Below are positions 23,388-32,603 of a stretch of 32,605 nucleotides of DNA, in pieces. The position numbers were made by a program, and so were the translations under genes. This DNA is from Oscillochloris sp. (GTDB taxonomy: Bacteria; Chloroflexota; Chloroflexia; Chloroflexales; Chloroflexaceae): NCBI GenBank assembly GCA_012032775.1, contig JAAUQO010000054.1:1-32605 (forward strand), in the 5' to 3' direction. Position 1 is the first letter of the stretch. Each line of letters begins with the position of its first letter. Under the pieces are notes generated by a model. The model saw only the letters and a list, made by a program, of their open reading frames with translations. It was not told the DNA's origin and searched no databases.

Positions 23388-23409
23388 CCAGCTACAGTTG
23401 CATTGCCGA

Positions 23410-23434
23410 AATTCAGAATGCAGCATTCTGAATT
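23410..23434. repeat. Perfect 12-base inverted repeat
   Basis: AATTCAGAATGC (23410-23421) and its exact complement (23423-23434) are separated by one base. The second half contains the alternative upstream ATG (23426) of the GT-C-like gene. It lies between the methyltransferase stop and that gene, so it may form a hairpin in the shared transcript. Confidence 0.6.
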
Positions 23435-23445
23435 CAGACGTTGTT

Positions 23446-24303
23446 CTACGATTTGCGCAGTGTAAACATCACATAGAGCGGATCGCTGCGATCAAAACGC
23501 TCTTCGAGCGGATGCACAATCAGCGCCAGGAAGAGATCCTTCAGCACAAAGCGCCGCCAATATTTGGTCAGCTTTGTCTCGTGGTAGCGGCCATTCAAAA
23601 TCGAACGACCGAAACCACGCTGCGGGCTGATCCGCAAGTTTGCCGGGCGCATATAAACGCGCTCAATATCGGCGTCGGTGTAGAAACGGAAGAACGAGCC
23701 GGCCTTGCCTTCCTGGACAAAGGCGTTCCGCTCGACTTGCACGAATGTGCGAATACCCTTAAAGAAATGCTCGCGATCGCGACTGGTATACGGAATCGTC
23801 AGCGCCGCCACGCCGCCCTGGGCCAGCACTCGCCCGATCTCTGCGCCTACTGCGGCATCGTCGGGGATATGTTCGAGCGACGAAATTGCGGCCAACTTCG
23901 TGATACTGTCGCTGCGAATCGGCATCGCCGTGGCACTTGCCACCAGCGGGAAGAAGCGGCCATCGCCGGGCCGGGCCGTTGCCAGGCGCTTGGCCAACTG
24001 CCAGCGCACCCGGTCGGCGTCGAGTTCCAGCACCACCACATCGACACCCTCTTTGGCCAGCATATGTGGGTACGACGATGTACCTGAGCCGATATCGAGC
24101 ACCAGTTCGCCGCGCCGTAACTGCAACGCTTCGGTTGACCAGGGGTACTCAATAATGCGCCAGAGACTAAAATCGTTGACTGTTTCGCGGAGAATCCGCC
24201 AGCCGTTGAGCGCCACTTCATAGGCGATACTGCGCAAGGCACTGAGCCGAACCGGTCGGCCGGTCTGCGCCCGCTCAACCACCGCAGCTTCCGTCGTCGT
24301 CAT
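23446..24303 (-). CDS. SAM-dependent methyltransferase, class I
   Basis: The 285-residue protein has motif [11 protein letters not shown] (67-76), an acidic end of strand two (Glu93, Asp95), motif II-like [14 protein letters not shown] (122-135) and SSLEHIPDD (141-149). This is the Methyltransf_11-type order for small-molecule or sugar methyltransferases. Basic segments flank the fold at both ends. The substrate is unknown; neighbouring glycosyltransferases suggest methylation of a sugar or lipid-linked glycan in the cytosol. Only a weak AGG precedes the ATG. A family A repeat lies immediately upstream, between this gene and the next membrane protein. Confidence 0.85.
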   Translation of the reverse strand: MTTTEAAVVERAQTGRPVRLSALRSIAYEVALNGWRILRETVNDFSLWRIIEYPWSTEALQLRRGELVLDIGSGTSSYPHMLAKEGVDVVVLELDADRVRWQLAKRLATARPGDGRFFPLVASATAMPIRSDSITKLAAISSLEHIPDDAAVGAEIGRVLAQGGVAALTIPYTSRDREHFFKGIRTFVQVERNAFVQEGKAGSFFRFYTDADIERVYMRPANLRISPQRGFGRSILNGRYHETKLTKYWRRFVLKDLFLALIVHPLEERFDRSDPLYVMFTLRKS

Positions 24304-24324
24304 GCCGCAACCTCATCTATAAGG

Positions 24325-24385
24325 GCGAAGCACTCGCTCGCAAGCTAAACCTTGTAACCTCATTTGTCGGCGGCGAATGCTTCGC
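24325..24385. repeat. Dispersed palindromic element, family A (second copy)
   Basis: GCGAAGCACTCGC (24325-24337) and GCGAATGCTTCGC (24373-24385) are inverted arms matching at 12 of 13 positions, 35 bases apart. Arm sequence and spacing closely follow the copy at 13207-13272, while the interiors differ. It fills the gap between the methyltransferase gene and the upstream membrane protein gene. Confidence 0.75.
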
Positions 24386-24418
24386 ACCGGCAAATACCTC
24401 ATACTGCCGCTAACACCT

Positions 24419-26617
24419 TTATCTGCTGCCGTCGCTCGTATAGCTCACCGCCACGCCCATCATCGCAATACTAAGCCGACGTGCGGGCTGATTCGGCGGG
24501 TTGCCCGTCGGAGCGCCTAAGTATAGCATAGTCTCGCCGGGCGGCAGGATGAAGCGCAGGCTGCGCTGCATACGCGCCCGTGTCACGTCGAGCGTAAACG
24601 GCGCGCCGTTGCCAATCCCGATGCGCAGGGGACGGCTCTGTTCGAACGCTTCAAGATCAAGATCGAGCCGGATCGCGCGCGGCTGATCGTCGGGGTTGAT
24701 CAGATAGATCACCGCTCGCTCGCCCATCCAACGCCAGCGCCGATCACCTTCCCGCTCCAGGTTGCCCCAGCCGGCGCCGAGATAGGCCAATGGCCGCAGT
24801 TCGGCCGGCTCCGGCACCGGATATACGCCGATCAAATCATCGTTGTAGCTCGGACGCAAGCCCATCGCAGCGATCAGATCGGTCATCAGCGGCAAGCTGG
24901 AACCCATCGCCTCCTTATGAAACATGACATAACGTATATCATAGACCGCCAGGCTCTCGCGGGCCAGTTCCGGCCAACCGGGACTGAGAATATCGTTCGG
25001 CTCGTAGTTGCCGAAGCGCAATGCATGAATACCCGGCAGATAGCGTGCGATCGGGTAGGGTGGTTCGCGACCGATAAAACCGCCGACGATCGGCCAGCGA
25101 TGGGCGGTCTGGTACCAGAGATTCTCGCTGTTTGAGAAATTCAGGTGCAACGGAACCGGCAGCAATGCGCCGTCGGGCGTGGGGAAACTCAGGTAGGGCT
25201 GCGGCATCGGGCGCTGGTAGAGCGGCAACGGCCCGGCCCAACCGTCGATCAACAGGATCATCGCCAACACACTCGCGGCGATCGGCCCTTTGTACTGCGG
25301 AATCCGCCGCACGAGCGCCAGCATCCCGTAGGCCGCGAAAATCGCCGTCGTCAGGATGGTGATCAGCACAAAATGGTTCGGGCGATGGCTGGAGCGCACG
25401 CCGGGCAGATCGCGGATTACGGCGTAGGGCAGCGGAATATCGGTGACGACGCCGAAGGCATGCAGCTCCGCGCCAAGGGCAAAGATCGCCGCAACCGTAC
25501 CGAGCAGCGCCCAGCGCCATTGGCGGCGCCAGGCCAGGATCAGACCCAGTACCCCGAGCAGCGTACCAACCAACCCTAACGAGACATTCCACAAAATCGC
25601 CTCGGGGTAGCGGCTTTGATACCATTCGCTCAAAAACCCGCCCCAGAGGGGATGGTTTGGATTCGGCATCCAGAACGAGATCAGATCGGCAACCGCATCG
25701 GTTTGTTGCAGACGCGCATCGCCCAACAATGTATCGCCCCGTTGGGCCAGATCGATCAAGCGCGGCGCCATCAGCGCAAACCAGATCGCGATCGGCGCCA
25801 TTCCCCAGAGAAATGTCGAAAGCGAGAACCTGAAGCGGAATGTGCTAAGACGTAAGTTGCGCGGCGTGGGATGTGAAGGCTGCTCCCGGCCCGGTTGTTC
25901 CATAGCGCCTGGATTATGGATCCTCCTATCAACTGCCCAGAATACCGCCATCGCGCCACTGGCGATCAAGGCAAACAGGCCATAATACCAGGTTCCAAGG
26001 CCAACCCAGAGCAGCGCAGCTGCTGCGAGCAGCACATACCACAGGCGGCGCCGCTCCAGTAATACCAGCATGGCCCAGGCCCAGAGCGGCAGCCATTGGA
26101 TGGCCGCGACTTCAAGCTGAGCATCGAGGACTTTTTGCATATGGAAGGGTGCGAAGGCGTATACCGCACCGCCGATCAGCGCCGCCAGATCGATCGCCGG
26201 GATAACTTCCAGATGCGAGTCGGAGCGGAGAATCGCCCGAATCAAAAGAAACGCGAAATAGCCGCCCAGCACAAATCCGGCCAGAATCAGCAGATTGTAG
26301 GCCGGCAGCGGGCCGATCGTCAGGGTGAAGGGCAGCGCCAGAATACCCTGCGGCAAACTCAAAGTCTGCCAGAATAGATCGAGGCCCTGCGGATAGAACA
26401 GCAACGGGCTGATAAAGGGATCCTGACCATTACTAAGTGCTGTGGCCGTCCACCAGATATTCCAGATCCCCAGGTACCCATCGACCTGGCCGGGTTCATT
26501 GGCGATAATGCGCTGGCCGAGGTACAACGGCAGCGGGAATGTGACGATCAACGCCAGCAATATATACACACCGAGGGCCATCACATGCGCCCGGAGTTGA
26601 AAACCGGTCTTTCGCAT
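24419..26617 (-). CDS. Large polytopic membrane protein, probable GT-C-fold glycosyltransferase
   Basis: ATG 26617 has AGGTG 8 bases upstream. The open frame extends 66 codons further through the rpsB promoter region but is not convincing there. The 732-residue product has TM1 at about 12-34, then a loop with ANEPGQVDGYLGIWNIWW (Asp46) in the place of GT-C catalytic acidic residues. About 10-11 helices continue to about residue 490. The last 240 or so residues are a soluble, probably external domain. The pattern resembles uncharacterised mannosyltransferase-like proteins common in Chloroflexota, but the acidic motif is not a standard DD or DE pair, so the enzyme call is tentative. It heads the minus-strand glycan neighbourhood, with a TATACT box at 26668-26663. 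Confidence 0.7.
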   Translation of the reverse strand: MRKTGFQLRAHVMALGVYILLALIVTFPLPLYLGQRIIANEPGQVDGYLGIWNIWWTATALSNGQDPFISPLLFYPQGLDLFWQTLSLPQGILALPFTLTIGPLPAYNLLILAGFVLGGYFAFLLIRAILRSDSHLEVIPAIDLAALIGGAVYAFAPFHMQKVLDAQLEVAAIQWLPLWAWAMLVLLERRRLWYVLLAAAALLWVGLGTWYYGLFALIASGAMAVFWAVDRRIHNPGAMEQPGREQPSHPTPRNLRLSTFRFRFSLSTFLWGMAPIAIWFALMAPRLIDLAQRGDTLLGDARLQQTDAVADLISFWMPNPNHPLWGGFLSEWYQSRYPEAILWNVSLGLVGTLLGVLGLILAWRRQWRWALLGTVAAIFALGAELHAFGVVTDIPLPYAVIRDLPGVRSSHRPNHFVLITILTTAIFAAYGMLALVRRIPQYKGPIAASVLAMILLIDGWAGPLPLYQRPMPQPYLSFPTPDGALLPVPLHLNFSNSENLWYQTAHRWPIVGGFIGREPPYPIARYLPGIHALRFGNYEPNDILSPGWPELARESLAVYDIRYVMFHKEAMGSSLPLMTDLIAAMGLRPSYNDDLIGVYPVPEPAELRPLAYLGAGWGNLEREGDRRWRWMGERAVIYLINPDDQPRAIRLDLDLEAFEQSRPLRIGIGNGAPFTLDVTRARMQRSLRFILPPGETMLYLGAPTGNPPNQPARRLSIAMMGVAVSYTSDGSR

Positions 26618-26662
26618 CGTCGTAACACCTGATTCCACAGTCGAAAGCGATCTTGGCGTACA

Positions 26663-26668
26663 AGTATA
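26663..26668 (-). promoter_or_regulatory. Possible -10 box of the large membrane-protein gene
   Basis: TATACT on the minus strand about 45 bases before the ATG at 26617, with no good -35. It is divergent from the rpsB promoter about 60-80 bases away. Confidence 0.4.
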
Positions 26669-26723
26669 CCGTTGCTTTCGCATTTTGCGTGTGGCGTGTG
26701 GCAGTTGGCATTTTGCATTGAAC

Positions 26724-26752
26724 TTGCCCGCCCTGACGCGTTGTGTTATACT
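26724..26752 (+). promoter_or_regulatory. Promoter of the rpsB operon
   Basis: TTGCCC (26724-26729) and TATACT (26747-26752) are 17 bases apart: a 4/6 -35 and a 5/6 -10. Predicted start near 26759, giving a leader of about 125 bases before the rpsB start. Confidence 0.6.
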
Positions 26753-26758
26753 TTCCGG

Positions 26759-26883
26759 CGGCGTAAAACGCCAAATACACACATCGTCTGCTGCGCTCAC
26801 TCCTGCCGGGATCATCCGGTTTCGGGCGTGGAGACAGGCGATGGAGGAATGGCATTGCCAGTAATGAAGGAATGCGTGACATC
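26759..26883 (+). promoter_or_regulatory. rpsB leader, possible S2 autoregulatory RNA
   Basis: The leader contains GGCG/CGCC (around TAAAA, near 26758-26770), GCCGGGATCATCCGG and the near-palindrome TGGCATTGCCA (26850-26860). A GGAGG at 26843-26847 is too far from the rpsB start to be its ribosome binding site and sits one base from an out-of-frame ATG 26849 with a 12-codon frame. S2 represses its own leader in several phyla; whether this one does is inference. Confidence 0.4.
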
Positions 26884-27603
26884 ATGACCACGGCACCGGC
26901 CCGCGTTATTTCGATCAAGGCGCTGCTTGAGTCCGGCGCCCATTTCGGCCATCAGACGAACCGTTGGAATCCCAAGATGCGCCCGTACATTTTCACGGCG
27001 CGCAACGGAATCCACATTATCGATCTGCAGAAAACGATCGTCGGCCTGAGTTCCGCCTACAAGTTCGTCTCAGATCTGACGGCCCAAAACGAGAAGATTC
27101 TGTTCGTCGGCACAAAGAAGCAAGCTCAGGAGGCTGTCGCCGAAGAGGCGGCCCGCGCCGGGCAGTACTTCATCAACCAGCGTTGGCTGGGTGGGACGCT
27201 GACGAATTTTGTGACGATCAAAGCGCGCCTGAAGCGGCTCTCCGATCTTGAAACCCAGCGTGATCGCGGCGATTTCAGCCGGCTCACCAAGGCCGAGGGC
27301 TTGAAGCTTGAGGAAGAGATCCAGAAACTGAATCGCGTCTTCGGCGGAATCAAGACCATGGATCGCCTGCCCGGCGCGTTGTTTATCATCGACCCGCGCA
27401 AGGAAGAGTTGGCGGTGGCCGAGGCCTTGAAAGTTGGCGTTCCGGTGGTGGCAATGGTTGACACCAACTGCGATCCGGATCCGATCGATTATGTCGTTCC
27501 CTGTAACGACGATGCGATCCGCGGCGTACGGCTGATGACCAGCAAGATCGCCGATGCAGCCCTTGAAGGCACCCGCCGGCGCGAGGCGGCCCACGAGCAA
27601 TAG
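26884..27603 (+). CDS. rpsB: 30S ribosomal protein S2
   Basis: The 239-residue protein aligns from the start with S2: [23 protein letters not shown] (10-32) is the conserved N-terminal block, followed by [15 protein letters not shown] (37-51). The C-terminal half includes [15 protein letters not shown] and [26 protein letters not shown], both strongly conserved. S2 is a late-assembling 30S protein needed for mRNA binding. I chose ATG 26884 because it gives the usual N-terminal length; ATG 26872 in the same frame is an alternative. Spacing from AAGGA (26867-26871) is a long 12 bases. It is the first gene of the operon rpsB-tsf-pyrH-frr-uppS-cdsA. Confidence 0.97.
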   Translation: MTTAPARVISIKALLESGAHFGHQTNRWNPKMRPYIFTARNGIHIIDLQKTIVGLSSAYKFVSDLTAQNEKILFVGTKKQAQEAVAEEAARAGQYFINQRWLGGTLTNFVTIKARLKRLSDLETQRDRGDFSRLTKAEGLKLEEEIQKLNRVFGGIKTMDRLPGALFIIDPRKEELAVAEALKVGVPVVAMVDTNCDPDPIDYVVPCNDDAIRGVRLMTSKIADAALEGTRRREAAHEQ

Positions 27604-27642
27604 GGTGTTTGTAGCCTGGGGCGACACTGACCTGGACACATA

Positions 27643-27666
27643 CTGGAGGGGCTGCGGCCCCTCCAG
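27643..27666 (+). promoter_or_regulatory. Strong hairpin in the rpsB-tsf gap
   Basis: CTGGAGGGGC (27643-27652) pairs perfectly with GCCCCTCCAG (27657-27666) around the tetraloop TGCG. No U-tract follows, so it is not a classic terminator. It could be a processing site, a 3' stabiliser for rpsB mRNA or an attenuator controlling the S2 to EF-Ts ratio. Confidence 0.75.
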
Positions 27667-27726
27667 ATCACGATTACAGGTGCGAGACGCAACCGTAGCA
27701 GTATTCAGGAGTGAGGGAGAACTATC

Positions 27727-28254
27727 GTGGCTGTTTCGATCGAATTGGTGAAGGAATTGCGCGAGCGCACCGGCGCCGCGATCAAGGATTGCAAAGACAT
27801 CCTGGAGCAAACCGGGGGCAACATAAATCAGGCGATTGAGATTCTGCGTGAGCGCGGTATCGAGGCCGCCGCCAAGAAGTCCAGTCGCGAGGCGAAAGAG
27901 GGCTTGATTGGGGTGTATGTGCATTATGGCGCACGTGTGGCGGCGATGGTTGAGTTGAACTGCGAGACGGATTTTGTCGCCCGCACCGATGATTTTGTTG
28001 CGCTGGCCAATGGCGTTGCGCAGCATGTCGTGGCGCTGAACCCGCGTTATATCAGCGCCGACGAAGTGACCGACGCCGATATCGCCGAGAGCGGCCAGAC
28101 CCGCGATAAGTATATCGAGGAGAATGTGCTGCTGGCGCAGGCCTATGTGAAGGACTCGGCGCGCACCGTCGAAGAGAAGTTGAAGGAAGGGATCGCCAAG
28201 CTTGGTGAGAACATCGTCGTTCGCCGCTTTGTGCGCTACGAAATCGGCGCCTAA
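27727..28254 (+). CDS. tsf: Elongation factor Ts, short form
   Basis: EF-Ts exchanges GDP for GTP on EF-Tu in the cytosol. The N-domain LVKELRERTGAAIKDCKDIL and the EF-Tu-contact motif TDFV (81-84) are present, and the end EKLKEGIAKLGENIVVRRF is the standard C-terminal block. The protein is only 175 residues, against about 283 in E. coli and 196 in Thermus, so it has a single core subdomain and no coiled-coil insert. The GTG start has GGGAG 7 bases upstream. It is 123 bases after rpsB, with a strong hairpin in the gap. Confidence 0.96.
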   Translation: MAVSIELVKELRERTGAAIKDCKDILEQTGGNINQAIEILRERGIEAAAKKSSREAKEGLIGVYVHYGARVAAMVELNCETDFVARTDDFVALANGVAQHVVALNPRYISADEVTDADIAESGQTRDKYIEENVLLAQAYVKDSARTVEEKLKEGIAKLGENIVVRRFVRYEIGA

Positions 28255-28260
28255 TGAGAG

Positions 28261-28309
28261 CCGGGAATTGTTCGGCGGGGTGTGCCGCTGAACGGTTCCT
28301 GGTTCTTTT
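28261..28309 (+). terminator. Terminator-like hairpin directly before pyrH, possible attenuator
   Basis: CCGGGAA (28261-28267) pairs with TTCCTGG (28296-28302), with one G-U pair. The stem continues through two U-G wobbles and GTT/AAC, then a 3-base bulge, then CGGC/GCCG around a 7-base loop. It is followed by TTCTTTTG (28303-28310), a U-rich tail that ends 3 bases before the pyrH ATG. Its position between tsf and pyrH suggests partial termination. Confidence 0.6.
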
Positions 28310-28312
28310 GCT

Positions 28313-29050
28313 ATGCAACATCCCACATTTGGTCGGATTTTGATTAAGCTGAGCGGTGAGCAGATCAAAGGTAGCGACGGCGAAGTCGTAAGCTATGATA
28401 TGCTTGATTATCTCGCTCAGGAGATCGAGAGCGTTCATCGTCATGGCGTCGCAGTCGCCGTTGTGATCGGCGGCGGGAATATCTGGCGCGGTAATCGGGC
28501 GATCGAGCGCGGGATGGATGCCGCTCAGAGCCACTATATGGGGATGCTGAGCACGATCATCAATGCGTTGGCGTTGCAGGACGCCCTTGAAAGCCGGGGA
28601 TTGCATACTCGTACAATGACGGCGATCAAGATGGATGAAGTTGCCGAGCCGTATATCCGGCGGCGGGCGACCCGCCACATGGAAAAGGGTCGGGTGATTA
28701 TTCTGGCAGCCGGCACCGGTAATCCCTATTTCACCACCGACTCGGCGGCGGCGTTGCGTGCGGCTGAGATCCACGCCGATGTGATCTTGATGGCGAAAAA
28801 CGGCGTCGATGGGATTTACAGTGCTGATCCGCGGCGCCATCCCGAGGCGACCCGCTTTGATCACTTGACGTATATGGATGCGTTGAATCGTGGTCTGGCG
28901 GTGATGGACTCGACGGCGCTCACGTTCTGCATGGACAATAATATCCCGATTATTGTGTTCAATGCGCTGGAACCCGGCACGATCGAGCGGATTGTGATGG
29001 GGGAACGCGTGGGTACGCTGGTGAGTAAGGAGCGAGGAGGCCCCGCATGA
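28313..29050 (+). CDS. pyrH: UMP kinase
   Basis: This amino-acid-kinase-fold enzyme phosphorylates UMP to UDP with ATP, in pyrimidine nucleotide supply, and is usually a hexamer in the cytosol. The 245-residue protein has KLSGE (12-16), the Gly-rich [12 protein letters not shown] (about 51-62), a [16 protein letters not shown] stretch (about 137-152) and [17 protein letters not shown] (about 159-175), all diagnostic of bacterial PyrH. The start ATG 28313 has no ribosome binding site and comes right after a terminator-like hairpin, so translation may be restricted. It overlaps frr by 4 bases (ATGA) at its 3' end. Confidence 0.97.
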   Translation: MQHPTFGRILIKLSGEQIKGSDGEVVSYDMLDYLAQEIESVHRHGVAVAVVIGGGNIWRGNRAIERGMDAAQSHYMGMLSTIINALALQDALESRGLHTRTMTAIKMDEVAEPYIRRRATRHMEKGRVIILAAGTGNPYFTTDSAAALRAAEIHADVILMAKNGVDGIYSADPRRHPEATRFDHLTYMDALNRGLAVMDSTALTFCMDNNIPIIVFNALEPGTIERIVMGERVGTLVSKERGGPA

Positions 29051-29603
29051 TTAATGATGTGTTGAACGAATTCGAAGCCCATCTGAAGAAGGCGGTTGAA
29101 GCATTGCGCCATCAACTCGCCGGAATTCGCACCGGCCGCGCTTCGTCGTCGCTGGTTGATCACCTTCAGGTTGAAGCTTACGGTTCGCCGATGCCGCTGA
29201 ATCAGCTGGCCAATATTAGTGTCCCCGAGGCCCGGCTGATTGTGATTCAACCCTATGATGCCGGGATGATCAAGGTGATCGAGAAGGCGATTCAGCATTC
29301 CGATCTCGGGATTAACCCCAGCAACGATGGACGGGTGATCCGGCTCGGTATTCCGCAACTGACAGAGGAACGTCGCCGCGAATTGGTGAAAGTGGTGCGC
29401 AATCGCGTCGAAGAGGTGAAGGTCTCGGTGCGGAATCAGCGCCGCGAAGCGATCGATGACTTGAAACAACTTGAGGGTGAGAAGCTGATCGCGGAAGATG
29501 ATTTGCATCGCGGCCAGGATCGGGTGCAACAACTGACCGATAAGTATATCGCCGAGTTGGATCAGGTTGGTAAAGATAAAGAAACTGAGGTCATGGCCGT
29601 CTA

Positions 29604-29604
<1 letters not shown>
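29047..29604 (+). CDS. frr: Ribosome recycling factor
   Basis: The 185-residue protein has the RRF blocks [24 protein letters not shown] (26-49), [16 protein letters not shown] and [29 protein letters not shown], with EF-G, splits post-termination ribosomes. The ATG overlaps the pyrH stop in an ATGA, and GGAGG lies about 8 bases upstream within pyrH, so translation is coupled. Length and order are standard. Confidence 0.97.
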
Positions 29605-30335
<731 letters not shown>

Positions 30336-31208
30336 CTCGCTGGCCCGCCGGGTGCTCAGCGGCGTTCTGCTGATTCCACTGATTGTCTTCCTGGCATGGT
30401 GGGAGTTTTCCGCCGTGCTTTTAGTGATCGTCGCAACAAGTCTGGCGATCCACGAGTTGTATGGTGTGCTGGCGCAGGGCGGTATTACGGCCCGGCGGTT
30501 GCTCGGTATCACTACCGGGGTGTTGATCTGCCTTGCCGCCGCCCTTGAGTCGCTCATCCCGTTCGATCTGTTCGGCGCGGTGATCTGTCTTACGATTGTG
30601 CTTTCTCTGGGCTACGAACTTATTCCACGCGATCGTACTACCAGCCTCACGAGTTGGGCTTTTACCTACGCCGGAGCAGTTTATATCGGGGTGTTGATGG
30701 CAACCTTGATCCGCCTGCGGTTGGTTGATACGCCGCTTGAGGGCGGTTGGTTGGCGTTTGCCGCGATCCCGCCAGGAATGGCCTGGATCATCTTTACCCT
30801 CGCCATTACCTGGTGCCAGGATAGCGCAGCCTATTTTGTCGGGCGCAGTTTCGGGCGCACCAGGATGGCCCCGGTGCTTAGCCCGAAAAAGTCGTGGGAA
30901 GGCGCTGCCGGTGGTTTGATTGCTTCGGCGTTGACTGCAATGCTGTGTGTGCCGTTGCTGGGTTTGCCGATTAGCCTCGGTTTTGCCGCCCTGATCGGCG
31001 CACTTGCAGGTGTGGTCGGCCCAATTGGCGATCTGGCCGAGTCGTTGATTAAACGGCAGATCGGCATTAAAGATTCCGGTAGTCTGATCCCCGGCCATGG
31101 CGGGATGCTCGACCGGATCGACAGTTTGATCTTTATTGCGCCGCTGGTTTACTATATGGTTCTATTGACACTCTTTTTTTGATTCGGTACACTAAAATCA
31201 CTGCTGGG

Positions 31209-31240
31209 CAGCGGCGGGTCAACTTCCGCCGCTGTCTTTT
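31209..31240 (+). terminator. Intrinsic terminator after cdsA
   Basis: CAGCGGCGG (31209-31217) pairs perfectly with CCGCCGCTG (31226-31234) around an 8-base loop, followed by TCTTTTCTATTTTG. It lies between cdsA and rseP, so rseP must have its own promoter or depend on read-through. I see no clear promoter in the short gap that follows. Confidence 0.85.
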
Positions 31241-31275
31241 CTATTTTGAAAAGGTTGTTTACGGAGATGGAAGAT

Positions 31276-32460
31276 ATGCAAAGCCTGCCATTAACACTCC
31301 TGGCGCCGGCGCAACAAGTCGCCGAACAGAGCGGTAGTAATCCGATTATCACGATCGGCGCATTTCTGTTGATGCTCGCGCTGCTGGTGGTGGTGCATGA
31401 ATTAGGCCATTTTTTGACCGCCCTCTGGATGGGGATTAACGTTGAGGAATTCGGGATCGGCTACCCGCCCCGCGCAATGACGATGTTTGAGCGCAATGGG
31501 GTCAAATATACTTTGAACTGGTTGCCGCTGGGCGGTTTTGTGCGTTTTGCCGGCAGCGCCGACGGTTCGCAAGATGGTATTTATGGAGTCGGCAGCCTGG
31601 CCGCAGCGCCACCCTGGCGAAAAATTCTGGTGATGGTCTCCGGCCCGTTGATGAATTTTGTCCTGGCGATCGTGATTTTTGCGGTGATTTTTGCGGTTGC
31701 GGGCGTGCCGACGCCAACCGGATCACAGCAGATTGGGATTGTCTTTGAGGGTACGCCGGCGGCAGCGGCGGGAATACAGCCCGGCGATGAGCTGATCAGC
31801 CTGAATGGCGTAGCCGTTACTGAGAGCGATGTGATCGCGACAACGGCACAAAATAATCCTGCTCAGCCGGTGGAAGCGGTTGTGGTGCGTGACGGCGAGG
31901 AGTTGACGCTCAGTGTAACCCCCGGCCCCTGGACGGCGCCTGATGGAACGCCCTATGAATCGGGCTTCGGGTTTAGCTATGGGCCGACGGTGGAAGTGGT
32001 GCAGGTTGGGCCGTTAACCGCGATCAGCCGGGGCTTTACCCATACCTTTGAGTTGACCGGTGCGATGTTGGAGGCGTTGGCGCAATTGCCGGCCTCGATT
32101 GCGGGGATCTTCTCGCCTGAGCCTTCACCGGCCGGGGAGCCGATCGGCCCGGTCGGCATCGCACGCGCGACCGGCGAGGTCATTCAGCAGCCGGGCGGCT
32201 TTTTGGCCTTCTGGAATTTGACCGCGATCTTGAGTTTGAACCTGTTCATCCTGAACCTGTTGCCCATCCCGGCACTCGACGGCAGCCACATTATCTTCGC
32301 TCTGGTTGAGTGGGTGCGCGGCGGCAAGAAGGTTCCGCCGGAGAAAGAAGCGCTGGTGCATGCGATGGGCTTTGTGGCGTTGATGGGCCTGATGCTGGTG
32401 ATCACGATCAATGATGTGATCAATGCCTTCCAGGGTACACCGGTGTTGGGCGGCGGCTAG
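31276..32460 (+). CDS. rseP: RseP-type site-2 intramembrane metalloprotease
   Basis: ATG 31276 has GGAG (31263-31266) 9 bases upstream; the frame opens earlier at a TTG and an ATG that abuts GGAG, both unlikely. The 394-residue protein has the zinc motif HELGH (41-45) in TM1, the third zinc ligand Asp335 in NLLPIPALDGSHI and a single PDZ domain (about 150-215). E. coli RseP has two PDZ domains, so this resembles the one-PDZ bacterial form. It cuts membrane proteins within the bilayer, in stress signalling or signal-peptide clearance; the substrate is unknown. It follows cdsA directly. dxr, often found between them, is absent. Confidence 0.95.
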   Translation: MQSLPLTLLAPAQQVAEQSGSNPIITIGAFLLMLALLVVVHELGHFLTALWMGINVEEFGIGYPPRAMTMFERNGVKYTLNWLPLGGFVRFAGSADGSQDGIYGVGSLAAAPPWRKILVMVSGPLMNFVLAIVIFAVIFAVAGVPTPTGSQQIGIVFEGTPAAAAGIQPGDELISLNGVAVTESDVIATTAQNNPAQPVEAVVVRDGEELTLSVTPGPWTAPDGTPYESGFGFSYGPTVEVVQVGPLTAISRGFTHTFELTGAMLEALAQLPASIAGIFSPEPSPAGEPIGPVGIARATGEVIQQPGGFLAFWNLTAILSLNLFILNLLPIPALDGSHIIFALVEWVRGGKKVPPEKEALVHAMGFVALMGLMLVITINDVINAFQGTPVLGGG

Positions 32461-32539
32461 AGGTAATGCAGAGTGCAACGTGCAAAGGTATAGCGATTCC
32501 TAGCCGGGTTGTGACGTCGGTTCTGCGTCCTGTTCCAGC

Positions 32540-32603
32540 GGTTCTGGGTTCTGGGGTTCTGGGTTCTGGGTTCTGGGTTCTGGGTTCTGGGTTCTGGGTT
32601 CTG
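32540..32603. repeat. Heptamer tandem repeat (GGTTCTG)n
   Basis: Nine copies of GGTTCTG run from 32540 to 32603 with one extra G after the second copy. The stretch before it (32518-32539) carries degenerate copies. The array reaches the window edge and breaks to AG there. The intergenic stretch 32461-32539 shows no gene. Confidence 0.9.

Noticed and set aside
27070..28368. Open frame of about 430 codons antisense to rpsB and tsf
   Set aside because: It spans two unmistakable genes and their gap, and its translation shows no family features.
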